Assembly (NCBI GenBank): GCA_032173965.1
Contig: JAVUNC010000004.1
Location: forward strand, 63,610,501-63,674,500
DNA length: 64,000 bases
Origin: Sitta carolinensis
Taxonomy: Eukaryota; Chordata; Aves; Passeriformes; Sittidae
Direction of reading: 5' to 3'
The position numbers were made by a program, and so were the translations under genes. The notes under the pieces were generated by a model. The model was not told where the DNA came from, did not search any database, and saw nothing but the letters and a program-made list of their open reading frames with translations. Below are positions 1 through 12,590 of this stretch, piece after piece. Within the stretch, counting starts at the first letter, position 1; each line of letters begins with the position of its first letter.

Positions 1-1446
1 GCCATGCATGAATGGCCTGGCTTATACAGTGGGGACCCAAGATATGATGGGGATCTTCTCCCAGAAATTGGGCTTTCTAAGTGGCAAGAGCAGATCCTGT
101 AGGTGCTAGCCATGCTGCAGCCTCTCAGAGTTGATAGCAGACCCAGCTGAGGGGCAGGGCTGGGCTGGAGCAGCACAGTTGCACTGAGGCAGGCTTTGGC
201 TTGGAGGGGAGGTGTGTCCCCCCTGCGAGCCTACCCCAGCAAAGCCTGCCCCATGTGACCCCACTTTTGCTCCTCTCCACCATAAGCTTTCTCCTAGCTG
301 TGTTCACTGGTGCTTGCTGCTTCACGCTCGACTTTATTGTGACTGTGTTCCATTGTAGTGCCACAGGTAGATTTAGCACCTCAATCATTTTTCTGCTAAA
401 TACTTCCAAGGCCACAGAGAAGCACCTTGTAAATCTTTTTACTTCCTCAGGGAAAAAAAACCCCAGAACCCTAAACCACAAAACAAAACAGAACAAAACC
501 AACAACAAACCACAAGGAAGTTCAGGGAAATAAACCCTAAATCGAATTTCTTGCTTTAAAAGTGCTTTACATATATCACCACCAACTAGCATGTAAATTT
601 TAGTCAGCTACTGGACTAGTCTTTTAAAGAAGTTGAAAAATGGCCCTGCATCCTCAAAGGACACACCTGTTATCTGAAACAGTTTTTAACCAGCTTGTTA
701 AGCAGCTTTGACAGATCAAAGACCCCGGACAATGGGCACAAACTTTAACAATAGTTTAGCCTTGAGCAAAAGCTTCTGTCAAAGCAAGGCTTGTGCCAGT
801 AGTATTATGGCCTGCAATTGAAAATAAATTTTACTTGAATAAGTACCTCAGCCCGATCAGAGGCACTGCCGCCAGGGAGACAAAAGCAGTTGGGGATAAG
901 TTATTGACTCCACTGACAGCATGAATGAAGTTCATTATGCCAGCCCACTCTTGGTAAATGTGTCAGGTTTTAAACTGAATTAGGTGGCAGGTGCATGGAA
1001 CATTTTCCTGCCCCCCTTGAGACAGTAGAGGGCCAGTCATCACCTGATTCTACAGACAAATGTTTAGATTTGGTTTTCATATCGCATGGGCACAAGTGAC
1101 AGCATATTTAAATCATAAATAAGGTTTCCTGAAAGCCCTCGTCTACCCCACTTCCTCTCTCTCTGTCCCCTGTCGCTGGCTGGCAGTGCTCCCACCTCCT
1201 TGCCTGCTGGACCCTGGAGGTGGGTTTGCTTCCCCTCCACTGCCCCTGCTGCAGCCCCCCTCTGGTCCCTGTTCTTATCTGCCTGGGGGACTGCAGGGTT
1301 TGGGTGTCCACAGCTATCTCCAGGGCCAGTCCTGAGCCAGGGGGAGGTCCAGACCCTCTGCTCCTGTCTGGGTGACAGCACACACAGAGCATTTCCAGCT
1401 TCAACAGGGTCTGGAGCAAGCCCTCCCACTGCTGATTTTGTGTGAC
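1..1446. other. Unique non-coding sequence
   Basis: No gene is supported here. Short open frames at 125-592 (-) and 1064-1497 (-) have no splice context, and their peptides look random. The stretch at about 1130-1400 is richer in G+C than its surroundings, which lengthens chance open frames. A C/A-rich simple patch lies at about 460-520. I see no recognisable repeat family. Confidence 0.6.
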
Positions 1447-1470
1447 ATATACATATATATATATGTATAT
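1447..1470. repeat. 24-bp perfect AT palindrome
   Basis: A 24-base alternating A/T stretch with a single C near one end and a single G near the other equals its own reverse complement. It could extrude as a cruciform or simply be a short (AT)n microsatellite with symmetric substitutions. No function is implied. Confidence 0.85.
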
Positions 1471-2364
1471 GGGCCTAAAGAGACTGAGTCCAGACATCCT
1501 ACATTAACCTTCAGAAAGAATTTCTACAATAAAACAGCATTTAATCCTTGCAAGCCTCCGATGACAAACATCACTATCATTGCAATTTCACAGAAATGCA
1601 GGCCAGGTCAGGAAGAAGTGGTATGAAAAACATACATGTATTTAAGTGTGTGTATACATACAAAACCACATATAAAAATAAAAAATCATCTATATATGTA
1701 CCAATTTTTAAAAATTTTGTTAGAATTCAAAGAAATAAGGTGATAATCTGCTATAATAATTTGATATTTCTCTGCTTTAAGACTGATCAGCTGTTTTAAA
1801 ATGTATCTTTTATTTATTTTTACATCTGCATATTTCATTTGAAAATATTTTGGTTTATAGTCTGCCAGGGCCTAGAAGGATAATGCAAGATCAGCTGAAC
1901 TTCAGATACTTTGGATGCCAGCTCTCATTTCTTAATCATGAGACACAGGACTATTAAGACTCTTAAAAATGAAAGCCTTGTTCTCTGACCATAGAGGGAA
2001 GAGTTGGCATATGCCTTTGGCTGCATGCCTTATTTACGTTAATGAGCAAGTAAGATTTCTGCCCCCTGTGAAGGAGCTGAGCATCCCTTCTCCTGGCACT
2101 TTTGGGATCTGCTGCCTGAGTTAGTTACTAAGGGAAGTCTTCTGCTTTTTGACAGCGTTTTGGACACATGCATGGACTTTTTTTGCACTTGAGCCACTTA
2201 AACTTTCGAGAGTGTCTTTACAAGTCTGAAAATGTCTTGTTTTGTTGTGCCTTTTTTTTCCCTTCACATCCCCTAGGTAAAGCCTTTGTGTTTGTCTGCT
2301 TAACAGCCTCTGAACCAGACAACAGTCTCTGAAGTTTAATAAAATTTACCTAACTCCTTTACCC
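1471..2364. other. AT-rich unique sequence
   Basis: AT-rich sequence with no open frame beyond about 85 codons. Several T-rich runs and TTTATTTATTTTT-type strings occur near 1808-1822. Nothing resembles an exon, an RNA gene or a mobile element. Confidence 0.55.
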
Positions 2365-2517
2365 AGGGATTTCAAAGGGCTGAACAAACACTATCTTGCC
2401 CTCCAACACTCACTTGAAGAAAAGTGTTATTGCTGTTCCTCTGAGCCAATTCCTCAAAGAAGGGATGAGGCTTGTCCAATGTCACAATTTAGTCTGTGGC
2501 AGATTCACACTCCAGCG
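2365..2517 (+). repeat. MIR-like ancient SINE fragment
   Basis: The order of short matches follows the core and 3' half of the tRNA-derived MIR family. First comes an ACAAACACTATCTTGCC-like segment, then a CACTCACTTGAAGAAAAGTG segment, then CCTCAAAGAAGGGATGAGGC, then TTGTCCAATGTCACA, then CTGTGGCAGATTCACAC. These correspond to the MIR pattern around 'acattatctcattt', 'gatgaggaaactgagg', 'cttgcccaaggtcaca' and 'gtggcagag'. The match was judged by eye from memory of the consensus. Divergence is high, as expected for a very old insertion. Confidence 0.6.
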
Positions 2518-5509
2518 GGTGTTTTAGCTGTCAGATAGTGCTTCACCCCCCAACACGACATTGCTAAAGATGCATTTGGCTCAGTTCACAGTTGTATTTA
2601 GTACACCTGTTAATACAGACATATCAAACCCTATCCTTTTCTGGCTCCAATACAAATAAATCCAGGAAGTCTCACCCACAGAACCCCCCAAAAGAGAAAA
2701 TGTTTCTTTCCCCCATACACAAATCTGGAAAAACAAAGTAGGCTTATTCTTTGGGGCTATCTAAAGACTGCTGTGTGTCAACACACAAAATCATTTCTCA
2801 CAGTGGTATCACTTGCTGGATATGTTCCTTCCCTCCAACTACAGCAGATGGTGTTTCATAGTTGGTCACAAATGGCTGTCAGCGAGCGTTTGTCTGCCTG
2901 CCAGTAACCTGTAGTTTGGGGACTCCCTCGGAGAGTGTACCAGCACTGACTCTGCTGATAGCAGCATCTGAGAAAATGATCCGTCCTTTCTTGTCAGGCA
3001 CAAAATTAGCTATCTCATTTTCAAACTGTTGACAAGGGGATATGAAAGGAATAAGGGCCGTGCTGGCTCAGATGATGTTTCTTCAGCTCTGGTTTGAGGC
3101 AGTGAGTGCTGGTTACAGAGCAGAGCTGCCTTTACCACAGCAAGTGTTGACCTCTGCTGAAAGGTGGGGACACAAGCACAGCCCTCTCTCCTGGTGTCAG
3201 GATTTTGCATGGCATTTCCAGCTTTCCCAAGCTCTGTTAAGGTTTCTCTTGACCAGTGTCAGCAATGAGACAAATGTGACCTTTGGTGAAGTTGCCCTGT
3301 AGCAGGACTGAAGCTTTTGATGGGCTAAAGGTCCCAGGGCACCAGCCAGGTTTGCTGCTGTGTTCACAGGCGTGAAGAGAAGGAACTAGGCAGTCCAGCA
3401 TCTGCTGTGACTGCTGCCTTGTCCCAGCAGCCAGAAATGGGAGGCATGGGAGAAAGAGAGAAAACAGCAATGGAGACCAAACACATCTGTATTTGGAAAA
3501 CAGTTTTGGAAATTTTTCAGTGCCTCGTAGTGGCAGTCATTACCTTACTGGTGTGCATCCACACTTTAAACACTTGCAGCTACAACGCAAAGTATTTTAT
3601 TTCAACAGAAGTCTTAAAGATGAGGAGTCCATGGGGCAAAGCTGAAGGCTCCACATTGCAGCTATCTCAGGGTCCTTCTGCACATAGGGAAATTTCTGTT
3701 TAAAATTGCAGGTGGTATCTGGGCTGGTCAAGTTGACTGGCCTCACCTGCCTTAGCCAGGGCAGGGATATCCTCCAGGTGCCTCTGGCAGAAGGGTGGCA
3801 TGCATGGCACTGCTGCCAAAGGGATCTGGTGACAGGGTATATTCCAGTGCTCCAGATTTCACATATGTCAAGAACTGCATGTATCAATCCAACGTAGAAA
3901 AAAATCCTGCATTGGTCAGTAGAAAGGCAGATTGTATCAGCACCAGTTACTATAGGCAGTATTTTTCCTACTTTAGTTCCAACCTGCTAGAAGATTTTTA
4001 AAGAAAATCTGTTTTCAGAACTTCCTTTTCAGTAAGTACAGATTGTAGAATAAGTATAATATTGTAGAATTCCTTTTCATCCTAAATATATCTATCCTCT
4101 GTGAGGAAAAGATAGATAAAACAAAAATTAAAGTCCTGCAAAAGAGAATTTATGACAGCTTTGGAAAATGACAAAATGATACACCTGAAGTGAAATTTCC
4201 TAAAAATTCAGGATTGCTTTGCTTCAGCTTCCATATTTTTGTCACCAAACTGATCTTAAAAAGTACTAAATTATTCAATAGTTGAAAGTGCAAATATTGA
4301 TTTCCAATGAACATTTTGATCTACAAAAATTTTGCTTAATTGGGATCATATTTGAAATGACATTTCAACTATTTCAACAAAAGAGATTTTTAAAAGACTA
4401 TCGAAGGTGGAATCTAAAAAGAAAGCTGAAAACGAAGTCTCCAATCAGGTTGCTTAAAATCTGTAATTGTATAGCAATTTTTCATTTTCCTTGAGTTCCA
4501 ACATTAAATTTTTATTTTGATTTTTTCATATATGAATAAGTCTGTTTCTGCTTTGGCTACAAAGATTTTTCTGTGAAAAAAGAAGAGGGAACTCAGATGA
4601 GGCAAGGCTACCTGCAGAATGCAGTGTGACTTTAACTCAGGTGCCCAGGGAGGATTATGGAAGTATCTGTTCCATGACAGATCAGAATTAGTGCAAAAGG
4701 AGAATGATGACTAGACTAGGCTTGACCCTCAGCAGGGGCCTTGTGCCCTGGCTTGCATTTAGCAATGTGTTCAAGCACAAAGTATGAGTAAGACAACACA
4801 AATACCTGAGGTTAAGCACATGTGTGAATATTCTTATGACATTTCAGTGGGGAAGATTTCTAAAATCTGGCTAAGAGCAGTTGTATGCTTCCTTGTAAGG
4901 GTACATTTAAACCCAGTTCAGCTTACACTAATACCTGCTAGGCCATTTATCCTGACTTTGGTTTGCTCAGGTGTGTTACTGTGTTTGTGCAAGTACTGGA
5001 CTTATGAGTGTGAAGGTCATACTCTTGACCAATTACAGATAGACTATGAGTAAGTTAATGGCAAGCACGCCAAATATCTTGTATTTCTTTTCTTAGGGCT
5101 GTAGTGAAGGGCCTTATACAACAAATTGAGTAGCCATATCTCAGGCAGCTCTGCTTCAGGCAAAGATCCCAAAAGAAAAGTCTGTTGAAAATCCCAGCAT
5201 CTTCTGAACAGAGGTCATTCCCTTTTAGAAAAGTCCATGGGGCAGAACTTGCTTTGTGGATGTTTTCAGAACATACCACTAACGTTTTCTACTTTTTCTT
5301 TGGAAAGCACAAGTGTCTGAAAGACTGAAGAGTCACAATGCCATGTGAGTTTACATCTTCCCAAACTACCACTTTCTGCTTCAGTGCAAAAGGCATTCCT
5401 GCTTAAGGGAAAGTGCTCCCCTGAACAGTATCTTCACTCTTGGTTGACTTTGGCTAAGAACTCTGATGCCCAGAGATAACACAGTGGCTACTTCAGAGGT
5501 CAATCTGTG
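2518..5509. other. Unique non-coding sequence
   Basis: No gene is supported. Open frames near 3042-3302, 3407-3703, 3597-3887, 4282-4494 and 4784-5053 are under 100 codons and show no domain, signal or splice pattern I recognise. The stretch at 4000-4560 is markedly AT-rich. I see no repeat family. Confidence 0.55.
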
Positions 5510-5514
5510 ATTGA

Positions 5515-5829
5515 TCAAACACTTCCAATGCAGAGGTCCAATTCAGTAAAAAAAACCCAAAATGCGTGGCCCATCACTGAGGCCATCTTCAACAGCCAGA
5601 TGCCATGGTCAATAAAGGTGGTTCCTCTAGCTGAGTGGGAGGTAGGCACAGAGTTTGGGAAGTCACCAATTTGATTAAGAGAGATGGCCTGCATCAGGAA
5701 GCTGACACGACTGTTGAGGCAGTCTGCAATGCTCTCATGCACTACGGGGAGCTCTGCTGCCACACACAGTGAATCATGTGCTAGTCCAGGACTCTGAAGG
5801 CAGGGATGGATTTGTGGGCTTACACGCAT
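5515..5829 (-). other. Unassigned 104-codon open frame, probably non-coding
   Basis: This minus-strand frame has mixed, protein-like composition with no low-complexity bias, so it was looked at individually. I recognise no domain, transposase motif, signal peptide or acceptor/donor pair around it. Just beyond its 5' side (about 5848-5902) the DNA repeats a GAGCATCTG-type word several times. It could be a decayed fragment of an old mobile element or chance; I cannot decide from the sequence. Confidence 0.12.
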
Positions 5830-5847
5830 CAGGAAGTCCAGTAGTAC

Positions 5848-5902
5848 AGCATCTGAGCATCTGGCTCATTTTGGGCACCTGAGCATTTGAGCATCTGCCT
5901 CA
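5848..5902 (+). repeat. Short degenerate repeat of a GAGCAT word
   Basis: The word TGAGCATCTG, with variants such as TGAGCATTTG, occurs about three times within 55 bases. This is a small degenerate tandem or interspersed duplication, too short to be a satellite. Confidence 0.5.
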
Positions 5903-5910
5903 AGTTGGCA

Positions 5911-8900
5911 GTGGTGGATGTACAGCATGAACAAGCGTAAGGCCATTTCATGGATTTGGTTGGGACAAGAAGATGAGGAAACAAGTTAATTGGGGAACAT
6001 TGTAAAGCATTTCTGAGGTTTCCTTTGATTGATTAGAAAATATTTAAAACATAGTTTCTTAGCTTGCTAATATCTACCTTGCTTAACATGATCTTTTCCC
6101 TCTGCATTTCTCTCACTCTTTTTACTGGGTTTGCTGTCTTTAGTCAAGCTGGAAAAAGTTTTCTTTTGCACACAAAATTCCATTAGCTTTTTGATAAAGT
6201 TGTCAAGGAAAAATGCTGGTACTCTGCCATATGGAAGCATTTATTCACTACCAAGTATGTAAATTAGATTACATCCTTGATGGCAGCTGTGTTAATTAGC
6301 ATATCTGGGGCTCCTGCTTGCTACAACCGGACCCAAAGTTTGTAGTTTTCCTTATTTTCTTTTTTTTCCCAGCTACTCATGGGGCCTTCACAAATCTTGT
6401 TAACCTGAGCAGATCTGGCTCAGATCTCTGTAAGAGTCATTCCAAGGATTAAAAATTCCTTGCAGCATTTGCCTTCAGCCAGAGTGTCTCCAGAAGAAGA
6501 TCTTGGTGGGGCTGAGGAGATTAAGGGGATCCCCTTTGGGGACAGAGGAGATCTGCTTCACAACATAGCTTTAAATGTTGACTGGGCTTATTATGAGGCA
6601 CAGAAGCTCTGCAAGGGCTCTCAAGTTAATTAGGGGAACTTGCCAAGGCCTGTCAGACACTTGGTGGTCATCGCTGGATCCTTCAGACTTTTGGCAAAGC
6701 TTCGGAGACGGCGGCATGCCAGTGAAAGGCTCTGGCTGTGCTAAGTAACCACGACTGCATTCCCCAGAGTTACCACTGTTTCTTGGAAATAGCAAAAGCA
6801 ACTGAGCAACTCATGAAGTTCCCAGCAAACCACATCTGCTATTTCTTGCCCTCCCTAAAATTTGGCTCCAAACCCCGTGAAAGTCATCAAGTGGTCAAAA
6901 CACTCAATTTCCCTGCTCTGCCTCAGACTTGATGGAATAATTTGTATTGGTGCTTGCACCTTGAACCTGGCACATTTGGGGAGCTTTGTGAAACAATAAT
7001 AGTATTTGAATTTTCAATATATTGAAAAACACTGGAGTGAAAATTTGTGCTCTAGGACATAGAATACTGATAGTTTACCTCTTCAAAAATCCATTAATCT
7101 CAATATAATGCATTTGCCAGACAAAGTCTATAGATATTTCCAGGATAGCAGATGAGCATCATGTTTCCACCAAAAAAGGTAAGATTTTTTTCTCAACAAG
7201 GCAAGATTAGCTTTGAAGAACCCAAAGTTTGTGGTTGACAGCAGCACCAGACCTCCTAAAGAATGACACTTTGCAGAGGAGATATGAATCAGAAATGCCA
7301 ACTCATTGTCATTTTTAGTCATGACACCAGTTACAAAAATAAGATCTGATCTTATTGGTGCAGTTATATTCTAACCAGCTCACACATGTTCAGCCAAGTT
7401 TTGCATTGTATACAGCAAACAAAATCTGATATTGCTAAACCTAAGGAACATGTCCCATTATGTGCAGACCTGTTACTCTCTGTTTTCATCAGTTCAGTGG
7501 TAGGATGCTGGCTAATGATTCTCTGAGATTTGAGATTTACATCTCCTCCTTCACTGCATCCTGATGTGTATGTCCAGACTCATAATGCAATTGAACAGAT
7601 AACTTCCTGTCCACATATTTATTGCACCTTGCTCTGATTTCATCTGTACAAATGAGAGCAGCAGTACAATAGGAACTTGAAGGAAGTTTAGAAACTCATC
7701 AGCCTCATTCTGCATTTTTATGAGAAAAACTCCTGCAGGCAAACCATCTTCAGCAAACACAGAGCTCAACAACAGAGTTTAAGAGCACAGAGAAAGAAAA
7801 GTTGCACTCTCCTTTGCAGTGCCCACCCGGACAGTACAACTTGGATTAGGATGTAAGTGACAGAAGTGCTTTTCAGAACTTCTGGTTTGCAGTAATTTTC
7901 CAAGTACAGACATAATCATTATCCAAGTATTTGACTGGCATAAACCAAGTTCTGATGCTTTCAATTAATTTTAAAGTAAACATACATTTCAGTGAATTGC
8001 TTAAACACAGAATTCAAAATAACCCCATAGTAAAGCCCAATATTGAAACTCATCTTCATTAGGAAAAGGTGTCACTGGATGTGACAATGAGTTAGGAGAC
8101 TCTAAGTAGCAGATGCACTCTCCCTGATGCATTGATTCTCCTGCAGCCCCGTATTTTTAAGGTGTTGATGACAAAGATTTGTGGACCAGGATTTAGGTTC
8201 CTCAGTACTACTCTGTAGTTGCCATCACTATTGAATAATGATGGTGAAAATGATTCTTATGCTGCTGTTAATTCTTCAGGAACCTGAAAGTCTTGCATCA
8301 GATGTATGCAAAGACGTATGCACATGGCAGGCCATGGTTAATGGAATGAAACATCAGTTTTCTTCATTTCCATTAATCCATTTTCATTGACCTAAAACTT
8401 CTCACTTTTCAAACTCAATTTTCCATCACTGCAAAAATGTGCATCTTCTTTCCTTTTGTGAGAATACTTTTGTTGCTTCCTCCTTGAACACTCCAGTCCA
8501 GTCATTTTCCTCACTGGTTGTAATTCTTAAGCTGACTGGTACAACTGGGAGTGAAAGTATACTCTCTCATACTCAATGCCACTTTTAATTAAAGCTCTGT
8601 CTATGCAGAGTAACTTATTAGATTGGTACAAAATTTATGGCAATGCCAATGAGATTAATTATTGATACTGACATGACAGAAGAGAAATTAACGAGTATGG
8701 GGAAATGCTAACAGAATCCTAGCAGAAATTGTTACTTCCTCAATTTACTGTTGTAGATACTGGGGACTAATTGATTTAAATATTAATTGAAAGATTAAAT
8801 ATTACTCCTTCACCATGTAATTTCTTCAGCTTCCTGCCTTTGGGCCTGTTTATGCACTCAGCTAAATACTTGCTCATTATCATTGTAGTTCAGGACAGTA

Positions 8901-10344
8901 TTTTTGCCTGCATTTAAATTCAAATGTATACTGAAATAGTCTTCCAAATATGGATTCTTTCTCAATTTAGTATTTAATTGACCTTTCATGCTATTTTTTT
9001 CTCTTCAGTTATTGCTCAAACCTGTTTTGTTTCTTTGAAGACCTGTAAAAATAGGAATGACCAAGCTGAAGTATTTTATGAGGCCTTTTTCCTTTCCAAA
9101 TAATAATAATAAAAAAAAGTTAAGTCTCTTTTTATTAGCACCAAAAGCCAGATGTTCTTTGCTGGTTTTAAGTCTCCTGAGTTGTATCTGTTCACTGAAG
9201 TTTAATGCAGGGAAGAGCAGTCAAGTAATTCACAAGGTTGGATCTTAGTGTTAAATTTTTGCATTAACCATAAAGCAGTTTGCTCTCTTGATAATAACAA
9301 TCTGAGCAATAAAGGGAAAGATTTTTTGCAAAGCATTTTGAGGAGTTTTCCAGCTATAAACCACTCTCCCAGGGTCAGCAGGGGATTTGTAAAATAAACT
9401 TATTCGCATTATACTACAGATACTCAGAGAATTATAATGGTATGTGGCTTTCCCATTCTACACTACTCTATAGATTTTCATATTCTATTTCATAGACATT
9501 CATATAATGCAATCTAGCATTTAAAATTATTTTCTAATGCCATTGTCAGTCCATAGAGCCTTGGGTGTTCTGGGCAGCATAATAACAACATCAATATTTG
9601 CCTGACAGTGTTAACTTCAGGGCAGAAGCCAGATCAGAGTTTGGCAATCTCTTTTCCATATACTGCCCTGAGAAAACCTGACCCAAAGAAGGGTGGCACT
9701 GATTGCTGAGTACATCACCTCACTTTTTGCTCTTGTCAGGCTTGCAATGCTAGTAGCATAAGGAAAGGAATTTGTGAGTAGCTGACTTACTGAAATCTAA
9801 GTTGCATCCCACTCTTTAATACAGATAAATGGAAAATTGCAATTTTGAAAAGTATTAGGAACCAAACTTTTCCACAGTGAAACACAACAAAAACGTGAGG
9901 CAGGGTTTGTACATTGAGTAATTGCAAAAACTGACTTTTGTTCACTTCAAACTTGTCACTGCAGAATTATTCATTTTTATCAGACATGTGACCAGTGGCA
10001 AGAGTTAGACTAACCTCTTCTAAGAAAAATTTTAACAGAAACCTGCGCAATAGTATCTCAAATTTAGAATGTTTAAAAATTTTGCTGGAAATATTTTCAA
10101 TGGCATTCATGCTAATACACATGCAAGTGTATATATGTGTGTAGTCTGGTTGTGTGCATGGGAATGCACTCGGTTTCCATGCAGAGGGGCATCAAATTTT
10201 GTGGTGAAACAACCCACCCATTGAAGATGAGGCAACCTAGACGTTTTCTGGTCTCTGCTCAGGTCTGTTTGCTTCTCCCCAGCTATTTGTGATCATGTCT
10301 TGAGCAAAACCACAAAAGTGGCTTTGAGAGAATCTTTTTGGTCC
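5911..10344. other. Unique AT-rich non-coding sequence
   Basis: More than 4 kb without a supported gene. All open frames are under 80 codons. The sequence is AT-rich throughout, with a short (AAT)n-type patch near 9101-9118. I see no mobile element, RNA gene or convincing regulatory cluster. Confidence 0.55.
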
Positions 10345-10371
10345 TTTTTTTTTTTTTTTTTTTTTTTTTTT
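10345..10371 (+). repeat. Poly(T) tract, 27 T
   Basis: An uninterrupted run of 27 T. On the minus strand it could be the poly(A) tail of an old retroposed sequence, but I recognise no retroposon body next to it. The poly-Phe and poly-Lys open frames across it are artefacts. Confidence 0.9.
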
Positions 10372-12516
10372 CCAGAAGAATCTTTCTGTCTCTTACAATG
10401 GGTTGTGTTCTTTCAAAGGTGCAGTTAGTCAGACACTCGCAAGCTTGCCAAGGGATCATCTTTGAATACATGTGGTTCTTTTTCTCTCTCTTAAACAATG
10501 TTGGATTGGGCAGGTCCTCCTGGTTAAAGTCCATCCCCTGTTACTATGTGTTATTATGTATTATTTTGCAATGTGGTGGGGACATTGGCATTGCCTCCTG
10601 CTGACGAGCTGCCCCACAGGCACCTGTGAGGAGTGGGAAGGGGTGTGCTGTTGCAGGATGCATATCACACCTGGCTGGAGACAGCTGGCTGCAGCTGGAA
10701 AGCTCCCGAGATTAAAAAAGTCATTGCAGAGGTCCCTAGGAAACATAGCAAGCACAACACTGCCTTTTTCAGCTGTCCCGTAAAGGCAGAAGCCCTCAGC
10801 TCCAGGGATAGGTTTTGTGGGTTGGGAAGGATCTTTCCCAGCAAGGATTTTGGTGAGCAGTGAGTGTGTGGGTAGAGCATGCCGTGGGAGACTCCTGCGG
10901 GCTGATATGAGAGATGATATCAGAGATTAGTTAACCGTATGGGCTGAGTCCCCGGGGAGGTGTGTGAAATGAATCAGATTAAACAAAATTGATAATGTGA
11001 ATACTTAATCAAACAGACAAAGGTAGTCTGCACAGCTAATTAGGGGCAAATAGAGCGTCCCTCTTGTACCTCATTTAACTGACAAATTGTGCAGACAGTT
11101 TTAATGGGAGTCTGTTTAGCAAAGAGAAGGCTGTACAGTTGACAGCTTGGCAAAATGTGGTTTCTGTAACACCACATGATGCTTACGGAAATTAGCCTGG
11201 TGCAGCTGAGCTCAGAGTAGGTAAGAGCTGCCCAAACTCTAGCAAAATGGTAAAAGGGACTTTTTGTAGGCTTCTGTTCCTGATTTCTTAAAGGGACCTG
11301 AACACTTTTCTGCAAGCTGGCAAGGAACATTTCTGAAAAAGCAAAAAGGATCATTAGCAATACCAGAAAGGATCACTTCTCAAGACAGACAAAAAATTCA
11401 AACTACATCACCTTAGCATATTACAATTTTATGGTTGGTCCTTTGTGAGAACACAGTTACTTTGTCATCTTCTCAGGAGTTATGTAAATATGAATTACTG
11501 TTAATATTTTACATACAAAAGTGATTGTGAAAAGCAATCAGCCGTGTCCTGCAGTATGGGCCAGCCCCAGGGCCAGGCTGAGGACTCAGACAAACCTGAG
11601 ACCACAGCCCATCTTCTGGGGCCAGAGGGTCTATGCTACACTTTGGAGTGACTCCCCCAGCAAATACAGGTCTCCAGTTTCTTATAACCTGAGTAACACA
11701 AATCTAAACTTTTCTGCATTTTCTGGTACCTCCTTCCACTGCATCCTTCCTCTATTCTTCTCCAAACCAACCATATCTCTTCATTGTCTCTCTCTGTGTA
11801 TCCCTGAGGTTCACATACCAAGCCTTCTTAAAAAGGAAGATGAAAATGTTTGTGTATGTTGTAAAGCCTCATGAGAGAATTTATGAATGCTAGAGACCAA
11901 ACCCTTCAGCAAAGTGATACAAGTGGCCAACACATGTTAGTTCTCTAAGGCCTTCAGAAGATCTTTCATGAGGGGCTGTTGTTGCACTGACGTAAGAGAG
12001 CAAAGTGTCCTGCTTGTAAAGGGAGCACAGCTAAGTGTGTATTATATTTATGAAACTAAATTCAGGCTTCTTCTACTGTTCTACATCCCCATCTGCAGAT
12101 CTGCATTCTAATCTCTATAGAATTTGGAGCATGACAAATGTGAGGAACAAGAGGCTTAAGGAGGGATACTGAGCACATCCTTTTGTATTCTGCCCAAGAT
12201 TGCTCTGTCTCATACTGAGTGTCATCAGGAGCAAGGGGAAGAGACCTGTATCCCTGCAAGATGGCTCACAGAAGTTTTGCTGGGAAATCTTACCTGGAAC
12301 ATGGCACCTTCTGTGGTTAAGCCTCTCTTTTAGCCTCACTGATGGCTGAACATCACAAGAATTTGGTTTGTGTGCATGATACACAGAGCTGTGTACATCC
12401 ATGTACATAGGAGTGCACATATGTGCTGTGTTCACTCAAACTACACATTTTGAACATGAAATGGAGATACGGTAATGTGCAGAGAGTGAGAAGTCTGAGG
12501 CTGTACCATGAACAGT
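10372..12516. other. Unique non-coding sequence with one CNE-like block
   Basis: No gene is supported. Open frames of 64-117 codons at 10472-10880, 11040-11360, 11521-11874 and 12062-12435 overlap on both strands and have no recognisable domains. The block at about 10880-11060 is listed separately as a possible conserved element. Confidence 0.5.
10880..11060. promoter_or_regulatory. Possible conserved non-coding element
   Basis: The block packs several homeobox-like and GATA-like words: GATGATATCAGAGATTAG, GTTAACC, AATCAGATTAAAC, TTGATAATG, CTTAATCAAACAGACAAAGG and GCTAATTAGGGG. Such density in an otherwise featureless stretch is typical of developmental enhancers in vertebrate gene deserts. 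This is inference from motif content; conservation was not tested. Confidence 0.25.
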
Positions 12517-12590
12517 GACTCTCCTCTCGATGTTGGTCATTTCACTTAACTCCTCTGTTCCTCATTCCTACCCCTGCCAAACAGGATTTT
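12517..12590 (-). repeat. MIR-like fragment, reverse orientation
   Basis: The string GTCATTTCACTTAACTCCTC followed by TGTTCCTCATTCC matches the reverse complement of the MIR core ('gcaagtcacttaacctctctgagcctcagtttcc'). The similarity fades beyond about 12590. Judged by eye, so moderate confidence. Confidence 0.5.
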
